Below the pieces are notes generated by a model, which ran no database searches, was not told the DNA's origin, and was given only the letters and a program-made list of their open reading frames with translations. A DNA stretch of 64,000 bases from Desulfomicrobium macestii (GTDB taxonomy: Bacteria; Desulfobacterota; Desulfovibrionia; Desulfovibrionales; Desulfomicrobiaceae): the NCBI RefSeq assembly GCF_014873765.1, contig NZ_JADBGG010000018.1, positions 36,226-100,225 on the forward strand, written 5' to 3'. The position numbers and the translations under genes were made by a program. This document shows, piece by piece, positions 43,637 through 54,100 of the stretch. Every line of letters starts with the position of its first letter. Position 1 is the stretch's first letter.

Positions 43637-44479
43637 ATGCGATCGATATTTTTCTGGATGATTTTTTTGCTGCTTCCGTGCCCGCTCCAGGCCCGGACCA
43701 TCGTTTTCGCCCCTCTGCCCATGGAAAGCCGGGAGACGGTGCTCAAGCAGTTCATGCCCCTGGCGTTCTACCTGAAGCAGACCCTGGGGCATGAAATCGA
43801 ATTCGATTACTCTGACAATTACGCTCAGATTCTGGAAAAATTCAGGCAGGGCAAGGTCGATCTGGCCTACCTGGGGCCGCTGCCCTACGTGTCGCTTCGC
43901 AGCATCGACGAGCACGCCGTGCCGCTGGTTCATTTCAACGAAGCTTCGGGAAGGCCTCTTTACACATGCTCCATTGTCGCCCTCGCCGACGCGAATTTCA
44001 CCCTGGCCAACATGGAGAAGCGCAAGGTCGCCTTGACCCAGCCTTTGTCCACCTGCGGCTTTCTGTCCACCAACGGCTTGCTGCGCAAGCAGGGCTCCAG
44101 TCTGGCCGGAAATTTGTACCGTTACGTGAGCAAGCACGACGAGGTGGCCATGGCCGTGGTGCGCGGCGAGTTCGATATCGGCGGGCTCAAGACCGCCATC
44201 GCCGAGAAATATGGACACCTCGGGCTGGTCGTGCTGGCCCGCACGTCCCCGCTTCCTGCCTTCGCCCTCATCGGCAACGGCGCGACCTTGAGCGCCGTGG
44301 AGCGAGAAGCCATCCGCGATGCCCTGACCCGCCTTGATCCGGCCGGAAGGGACAAGGCGCTGCTCGAAACCTGGGGCGCGAACATCCGCCATGGGGCGGT
44401 GCCTGCCCGGGACGGCGATTATGCTCCGGTGCGCGAGCTGCTTGGAGACACCCTCATTCCGGAAACCGGAAACTTCTAG
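43637..44479 (+). CDS. PhnD-like periplasmic binding protein feeding a hybrid kinase
   Basis: This 280-residue protein has a signal peptide (about residues 1-19, ending QARTIVF). It follows the PhnD pattern: YLKQTLGHEIEFDYSDN, ILEKFRQGKVDLAYLGPLPY, ALTQPLSTCGFLSTNGLL and the VVRGEFDIGGLKTA strand. PhnD-type proteins bind phosphonate, phosphite or related oxyanions for ABC uptake, but no transporter genes follow. The next gene starts directly after its stop and is a sensor kinase, so it more likely acts as a ligand-binding sensor subunit. Confidence 0.9.
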   Translation: MRSIFFWMIFLLLPCPLQARTIVFAPLPMESRETVLKQFMPLAFYLKQTLGHEIEFDYSDNYAQILEKFRQGKVDLAYLGPLPYVSLRSIDEHAVPLVHFNEASGRPLYTCSIVALADANFTLANMEKRKVALTQPLSTCGFLSTNGLLRKQGSSLAGNLYRYVSKHDEVAMAVVRGEFDIGGLKTAIAEKYGHLGLVVLARTSPLPAFALIGNGATLSAVEREAIRDALTRLDPAGRDKALLETWGANIRHGAVPARDGDYAPVRELLGDTLIPETGNF

Positions 44480-47400
44480 ATGGCTTCCATCCGCGAATCC
44501 ATCCGTGAGTCCATCAACGAGCGCCACTTATTGGTGGTGCTCACCCTTGTCATCGGCCTTGGCGCCTGTTTTTTTCTGTACACGCACTTCGCCCAGAAGG
44601 AGCGGGCTCATTTCTCCGAGAAGAAGAGCGTCCTTGAGACGGCTTTCAAGGCCAGCGTGCAGATGTACCGACTGGCCATGGAGGGATTTTACGACACGTC
44701 CCTGAATACCGGGGAAGTGCTCGAACTCATGCGCGAAGCTTCCGGGGCGCAGGAGAACGAAAAGGCGCTGGCGCGCGGGCGTCTCTACAGAAAGCTGTTT
44801 CCGCTTTTCGAGGCCATGCAGCGTCAAAACCTGCGCCAGCTGCATTTTCATCTGGCCGACGGCACGAGTTTCCTGCGCTTCAACATGTCCGAGCATTACG
44901 GAGACCGGCTTTTCGAAACCCGCCCGCTGGTGAAGTACGCAAGCGAATTCAAAAAGCCCGCGCAGGGCTTTGAAATCGGACATACGGGCACGGGATTTCG
45001 CTACATATTTCCCCTGGGCGATGGCGACAGGCATCTGGGTAGCGTGGAGACGCTCATCACCACCAAGGCACTGCGCGACGCGCTGGCGGGCATCGACCCC
45101 GGCCGCGAAAGTTCGTTCATCCTATCCGGCGAATTGAACGACGCGCTGCTTTTTCCCGAACAAAAATGGCTCTACAGCGCATCGACCCTGAATCCCGATT
45201 TTCTGGTGGAGGACGCCAACGCCTTTCTGCCGACCAGCCCTCCGCCCCTGTCGCCGCAGGCTCTGAGCATCAACAAGGCCCTCGCCGGTGATCCGGACCT
45301 GGATGCCGCCATGGAGCAGGGCCTGTCTTTCGCCACCAGCGTCAATGTCGATGGCGCCGATTTCGATGTGATCCTGTTGCCTCTGAAGGATATCCTGGAG
45401 CGCACCACGGGCTATCTGGTCAGCTACTCGCGTGATCGGGCCGTGGCCTCATACCGGCGGGAGTTCCATACCTCCATGTTTCTTGCGGCCGGGGTTCTGG
45501 CCCTGCTTTTCGTGCTGATTTCCAGACTGCGTGAGCGAAGTCTGGCCCTTGATGCAGAGCGCGGCAATCTGCGCGCAATGAACGACGCACTGGCCGAAGG
45601 CGTGTACGTCACCAATCCCGAGGGCGTCATAACCCGGATCAATCCGGCCGGGTGCCAGATTCTCGGATACTCCGAAGAGGAACTTCTGGGGCGGATCGGT
45701 CACGATATCTTTCATTGCCACAAAGGGAACACGTACCTGTCGAAGTCCGACTGCCCGTTTCTGAAGGCGCTCAGCCGTGGTGAGCCGTACGACGCGCAGG
45801 AGTGCTTTCTGGGCAAGGACGGAAAACTCCTGCAGGTGGAAGTGGCCAGCCGTCCAATTTTCAGCAAGGGGCTTTTCGTCAGCACGGTGACGGCCTTTCA
45901 CGACATCACCGAGCGCAAGCACACGGAAATGGCACTGCAGGAGAGCGAATTTCTGCAGCGCAGCCTGATGGAGCATCTCCCGGTGGGGCTGATCATCATC
46001 GATGCGAAGACCAGAATCATCGAGAAGATCAACCCGGCCGCGGCCCTGCTTTTTGGCGCGCCCGAAGCGGAGATCGTCGGGAAGCGCTGTCACCGCTTCC
46101 TGTGTCCGGCCAGCGAGAGCCGTTGCCCCATAGTGGATCTGGGCCGCAACATGGACAATTCCGACCGGATGATGATCCGTTCGGACGGAACAGGCATTCC
46201 GGTGCTCAAGACCGTGACCAGGATCAGTGTCGGCGGAACGGACAAGCTGCTTGAGTGTCTGGTGGACATCCGGGACAGGAAGGAGGCCGAGGAGTCCATG
46301 CGGATGCTCAACCGGCAGCTCGAGCAAACCATCGCCCGCGCCGAGAAGCTGGCCAGCGAGGCGGAAGTCGCCAACCAGGCCAAAAGCAGTTTTCTGGCCA
46401 TCATGAGCCATGAAATCCGCACGCCCATGAACGCCATTCTCGGCATGGTCCACCTGGCCCTCGGCACCGACCTCTCCATCCGCCAGCGCGATTATCTGAC
46501 CAAGGTCGAGCGCTCGGCCAAGGCGTTGCTTGGCATCCTGAACGACATCCTTGATTTTTCCAGGGTCGAGGCGGGCAAGATCGCCCTGGAGAATGTCGAG
46601 TTCGACCTGACCGAGGTTCTGGATAATCTGGCTGCGGTCGTGGGCGTGCGCGTCCAGGAGGGGCCGGAGTTTGTGATCATGGTCGGCGGCGATGTGCCGC
46701 GTGTGCTTATCGGAGATCCCTTGCGCCTCGGCCAGATCCTGATCAACCTGGCGGGCAACGCCGCCAAATTCACGCACGAGGGAGAGATTCGGGTCAGCGT
46801 TTCCCTTGAGGACACTACTGCGGGCCAGTCCGCGCGGCTTGGCTTCGAAGTGATGGACACCGGCATCGGCATGACTTCGGAACAGATCAAAACCCTCTTC
46901 AGCCCGTTTTCCCAGGGAGACGCCTCGACCACAAGACGCTACGGGGGCAGCGGGTTGGGGCTGTCCATCTGCAAGCACCTCGTGGAACTCATGGGCGGGG
47001 AATTGAGCGTGAGCAGCCAACCTGCAAAGGGAAGCACGTTCGCTTTCAAGGCTGACTTTCTCCTCTCATCCACGGCTCCGTCCGCCGGCGATTTTTCCGG
47101 AATTCTGGAAGAGGCCCGTCAGTGGCGCATGCTGGTCATCGACGACCTGGATTCATCCCGCCAAGTCATTCTGGATGCTCTGCACGGCATGGGTCTGGAT
47201 GCCGTGGGGGTGGCTTCGGCGGCTCTGGGGCTCGACGTGCTCGAAAACAACCGAGACGGCGCGCCCTGGCTCGCGCTTGTGGACTGGAAGTTGCCGGATA
47301 TGAGCGGCTTTGATCTCTTCGAGCGCATGGCCCGTCTTCCCGGCCCTGATCCTGCTCCCCGGGCGATCCTGCTGTGCCCCTTCGGCCAGGGTACGTTGAT

Positions 47401-48568
47401 CAAGAGCGCCCCCGAACATGGGTTCGCGGCCGTGGTGACCAAGCCCGTGAGCCGCACATCCCTGGCCAACGGGGTGTCCGAGGCCCTGGGCGTTGATTTG
47501 CAGCTCGGCCAGTATTGTCCCGTCAATCTCGCCGGCGAGAGCCGGTCCCTGTATGATGGCGGACGCATCCTGCTGGCCGAGGACAACGAACTCAATCAGC
47601 AGGTGGCCAAGGGCATTCTGGAGCAGGCAGGCCTGACCGTGGTCCTGGCGTCGAACGGCCGGGAGGCCCTGAAAATGGCCGAGGAGGGCGAGTTCGACCT
47701 GATCTTCATGGATATCCAGATGCCCCTCATGGATGGTTTCGAGGCCGCGCGGCGGATAAAGTCCATCACGCGCCTGGTCGGCCTGCCCATCGTGGCCATG
47801 ACGGCTCATGTCCTCCCCGAGGAGCAGCAGCGGATCAGGGAAGGAGGCATGGACGATCATGTCTTCAAACCCATCGATCCGGACGAGGTGTATCGCGTGC
47901 TGAACCGTTGGCTGCAACCCAAGGCCTGCCGCGTGGCCCTGCCTGTCCAGATGCCGGAAAGTCAGGACGTTCCTGTCTTGCGGGACATCGACACGTGCGG
48001 AGGAGTGAGGCGTTTTCTGGGCGACAAGGATGCGTATTTCAAGACTCTTTTGCAGGTGCGCCGGGAGTATTCACAGGCCATGTCCGTGCTGCGCGCCCAG
48101 CTTGAGGGCGGAGCGTTCAAGGAAGCCAGAATGTATGTGCACACTTTGCTCGGGATGTGCGGCAATCTTGGCGCCACAAGGGTCGTGACGGCGGCCGCTG
48201 ATCTTGAACGCGCTCTGGATGCTGAAAACCTGCACGAGGTTGACGCCCTGTACGTTCAAATGCGCATCAGCTTTGATGCCATGCTCAGCGAAATAGGCAG
48301 GATTGGGGATTTCACGGCCAAGGACCGTCGGCTTCCCGCTCTGGATGACCGGGATCTGGCTCTGTTGCTGGAGGAACTTTTGCCCGGATTGCGCTCACGC
48401 ACGCCCATGAACTGTCAGGCCGTGGCGGACAAGCTCTGCAACGCGATTCCTTCAAGGAATTACCAGGGAGATGTGGCCCGGGTTTGCGCTCTCATGGATC
48501 AGTACAACTACGCGCCGGCGTTGGCGCTTGTGGAAAACATGCTGGAACGGATGCACAGGGGACGATGA
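44480..48568 (+). CDS. hybrid sensor histidine kinase (CACHE-like sensor, 2 PAS, HK, 2 REC, HPt)
   Basis: This 1362-residue kinase has TM1 (LLVVLTLVIGLGACFFLYTH) and a periplasmic CACHE-like sensor (about 40-320), with TM2 near 332-350. Two PAS domains follow (about 370-490 and 490-610), then HisKA with MSHEIRTPMN (His644) and HATPase with GDPLRLGQILINLAGNA and YGGSGLGLSICK. Two receivers come next, with phospho-acceptors Asp935 (LVDWKLPDMSG) and Asp1078 (IFMDIQMPLMDG). A C-terminal HPt domain holds YVHTLLGMCGNLGA (His1221). It should relay phosphate His-Asp-His-Asp to the HD-GYP regulator encoded next, whose start overlaps its stop (ATGA). The HPt lacks the usual Lys after the Thr-Leu. Confidence 0.93.
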   Translation: MASIRESIRESINERHLLVVLTLVIGLGACFFLYTHFAQKERAHFSEKKSVLETAFKASVQMYRLAMEGFYDTSLNTGEVLELMREASGAQENEKALARGRLYRKLFPLFEAMQRQNLRQLHFHLADGTSFLRFNMSEHYGDRLFETRPLVKYASEFKKPAQGFEIGHTGTGFRYIFPLGDGDRHLGSVETLITTKALRDALAGIDPGRESSFILSGELNDALLFPEQKWLYSASTLNPDFLVEDANAFLPTSPPPLSPQALSINKALAGDPDLDAAMEQGLSFATSVNVDGADFDVILLPLKDILERTTGYLVSYSRDRAVASYRREFHTSMFLAAGVLALLFVLISRLRERSLALDAERGNLRAMNDALAEGVYVTNPEGVITRINPAGCQILGYSEEELLGRIGHDIFHCHKGNTYLSKSDCPFLKALSRGEPYDAQECFLGKDGKLLQVEVASRPIFSKGLFVSTVTAFHDITERKHTEMALQESEFLQRSLMEHLPVGLIIIDAKTRIIEKINPAAALLFGAPEAEIVGKRCHRFLCPASESRCPIVDLGRNMDNSDRMMIRSDGTGIPVLKTVTRISVGGTDKLLECLVDIRDRKEAEESMRMLNRQLEQTIARAEKLASEAEVANQAKSSFLAIMSHEIRTPMNAILGMVHLALGTDLSIRQRDYLTKVERSAKALLGILNDILDFSRVEAGKIALENVEFDLTEVLDNLAAVVGVRVQEGPEFVIMVGGDVPRVLIGDPLRLGQILINLAGNAAKFTHEGEIRVSVSLEDTTAGQSARLGFEVMDTGIGMTSEQIKTLFSPFSQGDASTTRRYGGSGLGLSICKHLVELMGGELSVSSQPAKGSTFAFKADFLLSSTAPSAGDFSGILEEARQWRMLVIDDLDSSRQVILDALHGMGLDAVGVASAALGLDVLENNRDGAPWLALVDWKLPDMSGFDLFERMARLPGPDPAPRAILLCPFGQGTLIKSAPEHGFAAVVTKPVSRTSLANGVSEALGVDLQLGQYCPVNLAGESRSLYDGGRILLAEDNELNQQVAKGILEQAGLTVVLASNGREALKMAEEGEFDLIFMDIQMPLMDGFEAARRIKSITRLVGLPIVAMTAHVLPEEQQRIREGGMDDHVFKPIDPDEVYRVLNRWLQPKACRVALPVQMPESQDVPVLRDIDTCGGVRRFLGDKDAYFKTLLQVRREYSQAMSVLRAQLEGGAFKEARMYVHTLLGMCGNLGATRVVTAAADLERALDAENLHEVDALYVQMRISFDAMLSEIGRIGDFTAKDRRLPALDDRDLALLLEELLPGLRSRTPMNCQAVADKLCNAIPSRNYQGDVARVCALMDQYNYAPALALVENMLERMHRGR

Positions 48569-49677
48569 TGGAGCTTTCGCATTGCAGGGTGCTGGCGGTC
48601 GACGACACCAAGCTGAATCTGGACATACTGGTCAACTCTCTTGGGGCCGACTATGAGCTCGCCGTGGCGCTTGACGGGGTCACGGCCCTGAAGATGGTGC
48701 AGGCCTCACCCCCTGATCTGATTCTGCTCGACATCATGATGCCGGGCATGAACGGCTATGAGGTCCTGGCCAAGCTCAAGAGCCGCCCCGAGACCAGGGC
48801 GGTGCCGGTCATCATGATTTCGGCGCTCTCGGACCTGCACACCAAGTCCAGGGGTTTCCAGCTCGGAGCCGTGGACTATGTCAGCAAGCCTTTTGAAGTC
48901 GAGGAACTCAGGGCCAGGGTGCGGACGCATCTGTCGCTTGCGCAGGCTCACAAGGATCTGCGGCGGCACAACGAAATTCTGGAGGAAAAGGTCAGGGAGC
49001 GGACCCGGGAGCTCATCCTGACCCAGCAGGCCACCATCGAGAGCATGGCCGCACTGGCCGAGTATCGCGATCCCGAAACCGGACTGCACATTCATCGCGT
49101 GAAGGGCTACGTGACCTTGCTGGCCGAGGAATTGCGAAGTCTGCCCAACTACGCCGGATTGCTGAGCCGTGACTACATCGAAATCCTTGCCCTCTCTTCG
49201 CCCCTGCACGACATCGGCAAGGTGGGAGTGCCGGATCAGATTCTTCTGAAGCCCGGTCCGCTGAACGCCGACGAATTCCGGGAAATGCAGCGCCACACCG
49301 ATTACGGCCGCAACGCCATCCTCTCCGTGCAGAAGAAGCTCGGCTCGATGCCTTTTTTGAAGATTGCCGAGGACATCGTGTACACCCACCACGAAAAATG
49401 GGACGGCACCGGGTATCCCAGAGGACTTGCCGGGACCGACATTCCTCTTTCGGGCAGGATCATGGCCCTGGCCGATGTGTACGATGCGCTCATCAGCCGC
49501 AGGGTCTACAAGGCGCCCTTTACCCATACCCGTGCGATGGAGATAATCATCGACGGTGCGGGGACGCATTTTGATCCCGATTTGGTGAGTGTCTTCGGCG
49601 AGTTCGCTCCGGGCTTCAGGCAGGTGGCGCTGTTCAATTCCGAGTCCGACGAACAGCGCGAAGCCCTTATGTGCTGA
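48565..49677 (+). CDS. response regulator with HD-GYP domain (predicted c-di-GMP phosphodiesterase)
   Basis: This 370-residue protein has a receiver (Asp56 in LLDIMMPGMNG, Lys in SKPFEVEEL), a coiled-coil linker (about 115-150) and an HD-GYP domain. The HD-GYP domain shows LHDIGKVGVPD (His215-Asp216), HHEKWDGTGYPRGL (GYP at 283-285) and DVYDALISRRVYK. Intact HD-GYP proteins hydrolyse c-di-GMP. It is translationally coupled to the hybrid kinase, so ligand sensing may alter c-di-GMP. The first two codons are both ATG; the first, overlapping the stop, was used. Confidence 0.93.
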   Translation: MMELSHCRVLAVDDTKLNLDILVNSLGADYELAVALDGVTALKMVQASPPDLILLDIMMPGMNGYEVLAKLKSRPETRAVPVIMISALSDLHTKSRGFQLGAVDYVSKPFEVEELRARVRTHLSLAQAHKDLRRHNEILEEKVRERTRELILTQQATIESMAALAEYRDPETGLHIHRVKGYVTLLAEELRSLPNYAGLLSRDYIEILALSSPLHDIGKVGVPDQILLKPGPLNADEFREMQRHTDYGRNAILSVQKKLGSMPFLKIAEDIVYTHHEKWDGTGYPRGLAGTDIPLSGRIMALADVYDALISRRVYKAPFTHTRAMEIIIDGAGTHFDPDLVSVFGEFAPGFRQVALFNSESDEQREALMC

Positions 49678-49698
49678 AAATGCCCCGTCGTCGCGGTG

Positions 49699-50739
49699 TC
49701 AATTGCCTTTCCCGCCCGAGCTGTCCGGGAACGGCTTGCCCCGGCGCTGGTACTTGATGACCGCATTGGTGTGCTCACGCAGGGACCGGCTGAAGTGGTG
49801 GGAACCGTCCTGTCTGGCCACGAAGTAGAACAGGTCGTGTTTTTCCGGGTTGGAAGCGGCTTGCAGTGCCGCCGCGCCGGGGGAGCAGATGGGGCCGGGG
49901 GGGAGCCCCGGGTGGACATAGGTGTTGTAGGGATTCTTGGGGTCCTGAAGATGGGAGCGGCGCAGATTGCCGTCGAAATCTTCACCCAGGCCGTAGATGA
50001 TGGTCGGGTCGCATTGCAGGAGCATGCCGACACGCAGGCGGTTGGCATAGACTCCGGCCACGGTGCCACGCTCGGAGGGCACGGCCGTCTCCTTCTCCAC
50101 CAGCGAGGCCAGGATGACCATGCGGTGCAGTTCTTCGGGGTCCCGCGCCTGCGGCAGATCCGCGACGGTGTCCTTGAATTGGCCCAGCAGGGCTTTCAGG
50201 ATGGGGTAGGGATTCTTGTCCGGGATGCGCGGGAAAAAATAGGTTTCGGGGAAGAGATAGCCTTCGGCGTCTGTGGCGTTTATTCCCTGTGAAACAAGAA
50301 AGTCCCGGTCGCGGCAGGCCGCGAGGAACTTTTCGGTCGTGGTCAGCCCGGTCGCATTCACGGCCAGTGCCACTTCGCGCATGGTCAGCCCCTCGGGGAA
50401 GTGCAGACGGTAGAGGATGGGTTTGCCGGAGGCCAGGACTTCAAGGATCTGCCGTGGCGACATGCTCGCGGAGAGCTCGAATTCTCCGGCCTGCAAGGTG
50501 GCCTTGCGCAAACGTCCGTAGGTTCGGAAAGCCTCGCCCCAGCGTACAAGTCCTTCCCGTTCCAGTCGCGCGGAGACCGTGAACAGGTTTTCCCCCGGTT
50601 CCACATTGAAAATCACCGTGGCGTTCGCGGCCATGTCGAGCGGAGTCTCGATGAACTGCCGGGCCGCGAAGAGCGTGGCCCCGGCTGCGAGCAGCATGAG
50701 CGCGATTCCTGCCAGAAAGAGCTTCAGCCAAAGTTTCAT
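49699..50739 (-). CDS. mltG: endolytic murein transglycosylase MltG
   Basis: This 346-residue inner-membrane protein has an N-terminal anchor (LFLAGIALMLLAAGATLFAA). The YceG domain includes GYLFPETYFF and the catalytic glutamate region ILASLVEKETAV. The LQCDPTIIYGLG and PGLPPGPICSPG stretches are also diagnostic. MltG cuts nascent glycan strands to end polymerisation. The start overlaps the ruvX stop by four bases. It ends 21 bases from the convergent HD-GYP gene. Confidence 0.95.
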   Translation of the reverse strand: MKLWLKLFLAGIALMLLAAGATLFAARQFIETPLDMAANATVIFNVEPGENLFTVSARLEREGLVRWGEAFRTYGRLRKATLQAGEFELSASMSPRQILEVLASGKPILYRLHFPEGLTMREVALAVNATGLTTTEKFLAACRDRDFLVSQGINATDAEGYLFPETYFFPRIPDKNPYPILKALLGQFKDTVADLPQARDPEELHRMVILASLVEKETAVPSERGTVAGVYANRLRVGMLLQCDPTIIYGLGEDFDGNLRRSHLQDPKNPYNTYVHPGLPPGPICSPGAAALQAASNPEKHDLFYFVARQDGSHHFSRSLREHTNAVIKYQRRGKPFPDSSGGKGN

Positions 50740-51137
50740 GAATTCCCCAGATACGTTTCCAGAATGCAGACCGCGGCCATCTGATCGAGCATTTCCTTGT
50801 GCCTTCGTTCCGGCACGCCGGCTTCTCTGAGGCGTTGCCGGGCGTCAAAGGAGGTCAGGGCCTCGTTGACCAGATGGATGGGAATCTCGGTTCGCCTGGC
50901 CAGGCTGTCGCGAAAGTTCAGGACCTGGCGGGTGGTGAGGGTCTCGGCTCCGTTCATGTCAAGGGGCAGGCCCAGCACGATGGCCTCCACGCCTTCACTC
51001 TCGATGATGCCCATGAGGTCGGCAAAGAGCTTGTCGCGGGTGCTTTTTTCCACGGTTTTGAACGGAAAGGCCATGCCGTGCCGGGCCATGGCCAGTCCGA
51101 TTCTCTTTTGGCCGTAATCGATGCCGAGTATCTTCAT
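50736..51137 (-). CDS. ruvX: RuvX/YqgF family putative pre-16S rRNA nuclease
   Basis: This 133-residue protein has the RNase H-like fold of YqgF: GIDYGQKRIGLAMA, VVLG-like IVLGLPLDMNG, LVNEALTSFDARQRL and KEMLDQMAAVCILETYL. The catalytic Asp of GIDYG is present. It is associated with 16S rRNA 5' end maturation. It overlaps by four bases with both the dehydrogenase gene before it and mltG after it. Confidence 0.94.
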   Translation of the reverse strand: MKILGIDYGQKRIGLAMARHGMAFPFKTVEKSTRDKLFADLMGIIESEGVEAIVLGLPLDMNGAETLTTRQVLNFRDSLARRTEIPIHLVNEALTSFDARQRLREAGVPERRHKEMLDQMAAVCILETYLGNS

Positions 51138-54100
51138 GGAATCCGCGTCAGCGTCTGCACGTCGTTCTGCGCTGAAGACTTGGCCAACAGCTTGTGGAAG
51201 TCCTTGCGCCAGGTGTCGCCGTGCCTGAGCCGGGCCAGGAATTCGAGCGTGTGCACGACATCGCGTTTCACGCCCATCTCAAGCAGGGTGCGGCTGATGC
51301 CGATCTTGCAGGACGGGCAGCCGACGACCACGGGGCTTTCGGCGGAGTAGCCCGTGAGGTCGGTGGCGAGCTGCTCCTTCTTGCGCAAGCGCAGACGGTT
51401 GTAGATCTTGGGCGAAGTCAGCGCGCCCAGGCCCGATTCGCCGCAGCAGTGGGGCGAAATGGCAACCTTGGAGCCGACCATCTTGCCCAGTTCCGACGCG
51501 TAGATTTCCCCGGCCTTGAGGGGAGAAACTCCCGTCCATTCGTGATGGCAGGCCGCATGGTAGAGAAGCTGCTCCGGTCCCTGCCCGAATTTGCCCTTGC
51601 CCTGCTGGATGATGAACTGGACCACGTCCTGAAATTCCACCTGCCTCGTTTCCAGGGATTTGAGCCGATAGTTGCGGATGCCTTCACGGCAGGTGCCGCA
51701 CGAGGTCAGCACCGCCTTGATGACGAATCCAGCCGCCTCGGCCTGGCGGATCAGCCCTTCCATGACCTTTTGATTTTCCATGCCGATGCGCTCGAATTGA
51801 TCCTTGCAGCCCGACGCCAGGAGCGGATACCCGCAGCACAGGTGGTCCGGCGGCAGGATCACGCTCACGCCCGCGTCAAGCAGCAGGCGCACCGCGGCCA
51901 TGCCGATGGAGCGGTAGAAGAGCCCCGCGCCGCAGCCCGGAAAATAGATCACCGCGCGCTTGCTGCCGAGGTTCTCGGCGGTGATGATGTTGCCCCTGGC
52001 CAGGCCGAGACCTTCCTTGAGATTCCGGAACTGGGTGCTTGGGCCCTTGCCGCGCAGCAGCGGGCTGTCCAGGCGCTCTCGCCATTTGGCGGGCAACAGT
52101 CCGACGGCACGGTTGCCCATCTCCTGGCCTATGCCCGCGATCTTGGCCATCTTGGGCAGGGTGGTCTGCGGGTCCTGGCTCAAAAGGTTCAGGACCCGGT
52201 TTTTGAACGGGTGTCCGCCCGCGCCTTTTTCCTCAAGGTAGGCGCGCATCTGCAGGGTCACGTCCTGGGTGCGGATCTTCACCGGACAGATGGCGTAGCA
52301 TTTGCCGCAGGCCGTGCAATGCTCAAGGATCTTGCGCAGTTCGCCCAGAAGGCGCGTCTCTGGTTCCCCGTTCTGCAACTGCGAGTAGTAGATGGCCTCC
52401 ACCAGCGCGCCGAGAGTGATGTTCTTGTTGCGCGGATGAAAGAGCAGCCCCTTCTGGGGCAGGTACATGGGGCAGACCTGCTTGCATTTGCCGCAGCGGG
52501 TGCAGGTCTGGACGTTCAGGAGCAGGTTGATCAGGCTTTCCTTGCCCGGCAGCGCGGTCTTGTTGATGTCCTTTATCAGCCGGTTGAAGGAGAAGGTGTA
52601 GGGCACGACCACCAGGTCGCGCTGGGTCAGCTTGCCGGGGTTGAAGATGTTGTTGGGATCGACCTTTTTCTTGTAGGTCCGCAGCGCCGCGATCTTTTCC
52701 TCGGCCAGAAAGCCGATCTTGGTGATGCCGATGCCATGTTCTCCCGAGACCTGTCCCTTGAATTCGAGCACCTTGTGGAAAATCTTTTCCACCGCCTCTT
52801 CGGCCAGCCCGAGCATGCGCGGATCGTTGGAGTTGACCGGCAGGTTGACGTGGCAGTTGCCGTCGCCCGCGTGCATGTGATTGGCGATGACCACGCGGGT
52901 GGCCAGCATGTTGTCGAAGATCTTGGTCAGCTCTTCGTGCACCTTGGGGTACTTGGATTTCAAATGCTGGAAGAAGAAGGAGGTCTGAAGCTCCAGCTCC
53001 TGCTCGGGCAGACTCTCCTTGGTGGTTTTGCCCTTGATGATGGACGAGGCCACGTCCATCTCCATGCGGATGAACTCGTCGTCGACCTCGATGCCGGGCA
53101 GGAGCTGAACCTGTTGCAGGGCTTCGCGGTAGGCGATGGCCAGGTAATGGAGGTTCTGCTCCTCCAGGAAGTCCGCGAAATCCGGGATGACCTCAAGGGG
53201 GATGACGATATCCTCGTTGAGCTTGAATCCGCTGGTGCGTTTGGAGATGGCCGAAAGCTGATGACGGTCGTGCCAGAACACCTCCGCTTCATGGGCGTCG
53301 GCCGCGATGAAGCTGTCGACGTTGTCGTAGCGTTCGCAGATCTCGGTGATGCGGTGCACCGCATCGAGGACGGCCTCTTCATCCATGGAATCGAGCTGCA
53401 CGATGAGGACCGAAATGGGGATACCGTCGAATTGCTGCGATTTTTTCGAATATTCGATGGCCTGGACGTACTTGATTCCAAACTCCTCCAGGGCCGAGAG
53501 CTTGACCAGGTCGCCCTGGGTGCGGATCTCGTCGCGCAGGGCCACGATGTCTTTTATGACGTACATGGCGTTGCGCATGGAATTTCCGTAGAATTCCAGG
53601 CACATGACTCGCGAGTGGGGCAGGATGGGGTACAGGGTGAAGGTGGCCTCGGTGATGATGCCGTCCACGCCTTCCTTCTGCACTCCGGGCAGGCCGCCCA
53701 GGAATTTGTTGGTCACGTCCTTGCCCAGCGCCGTGCCCCGGATCTCGTCGCCCTGCAGGGTGATGGTCTCGCGGCTGTTGCCGAATTCGTCCGTGATCTC
53801 GAACACTGCCGTGTCTTCCGGCATGATCTTGTGCCGGGGATGGTCCTTGCGGGTGATCTGGATCACGTCACCCGTGGGCAGGACCATCTTGTACGACAGC
53901 AGGTTATCGAGGGTGGTGCCGTATTCGAAGGCGAAGGGACCGCCGGCGTTCTCCGAGACGTTGCCGCCGATGGACGAGGCCGCCTTGGAGGCCGGGTCCA
54001 CGGTCAGGAGCAGGCCCTTGGCGGCCGCCGCCTGGATGGCGGTCAGGGTGATGACTCCGGACTGCACGGTGATGGTCCGGGCCTGCACGTCGATGTCGAG

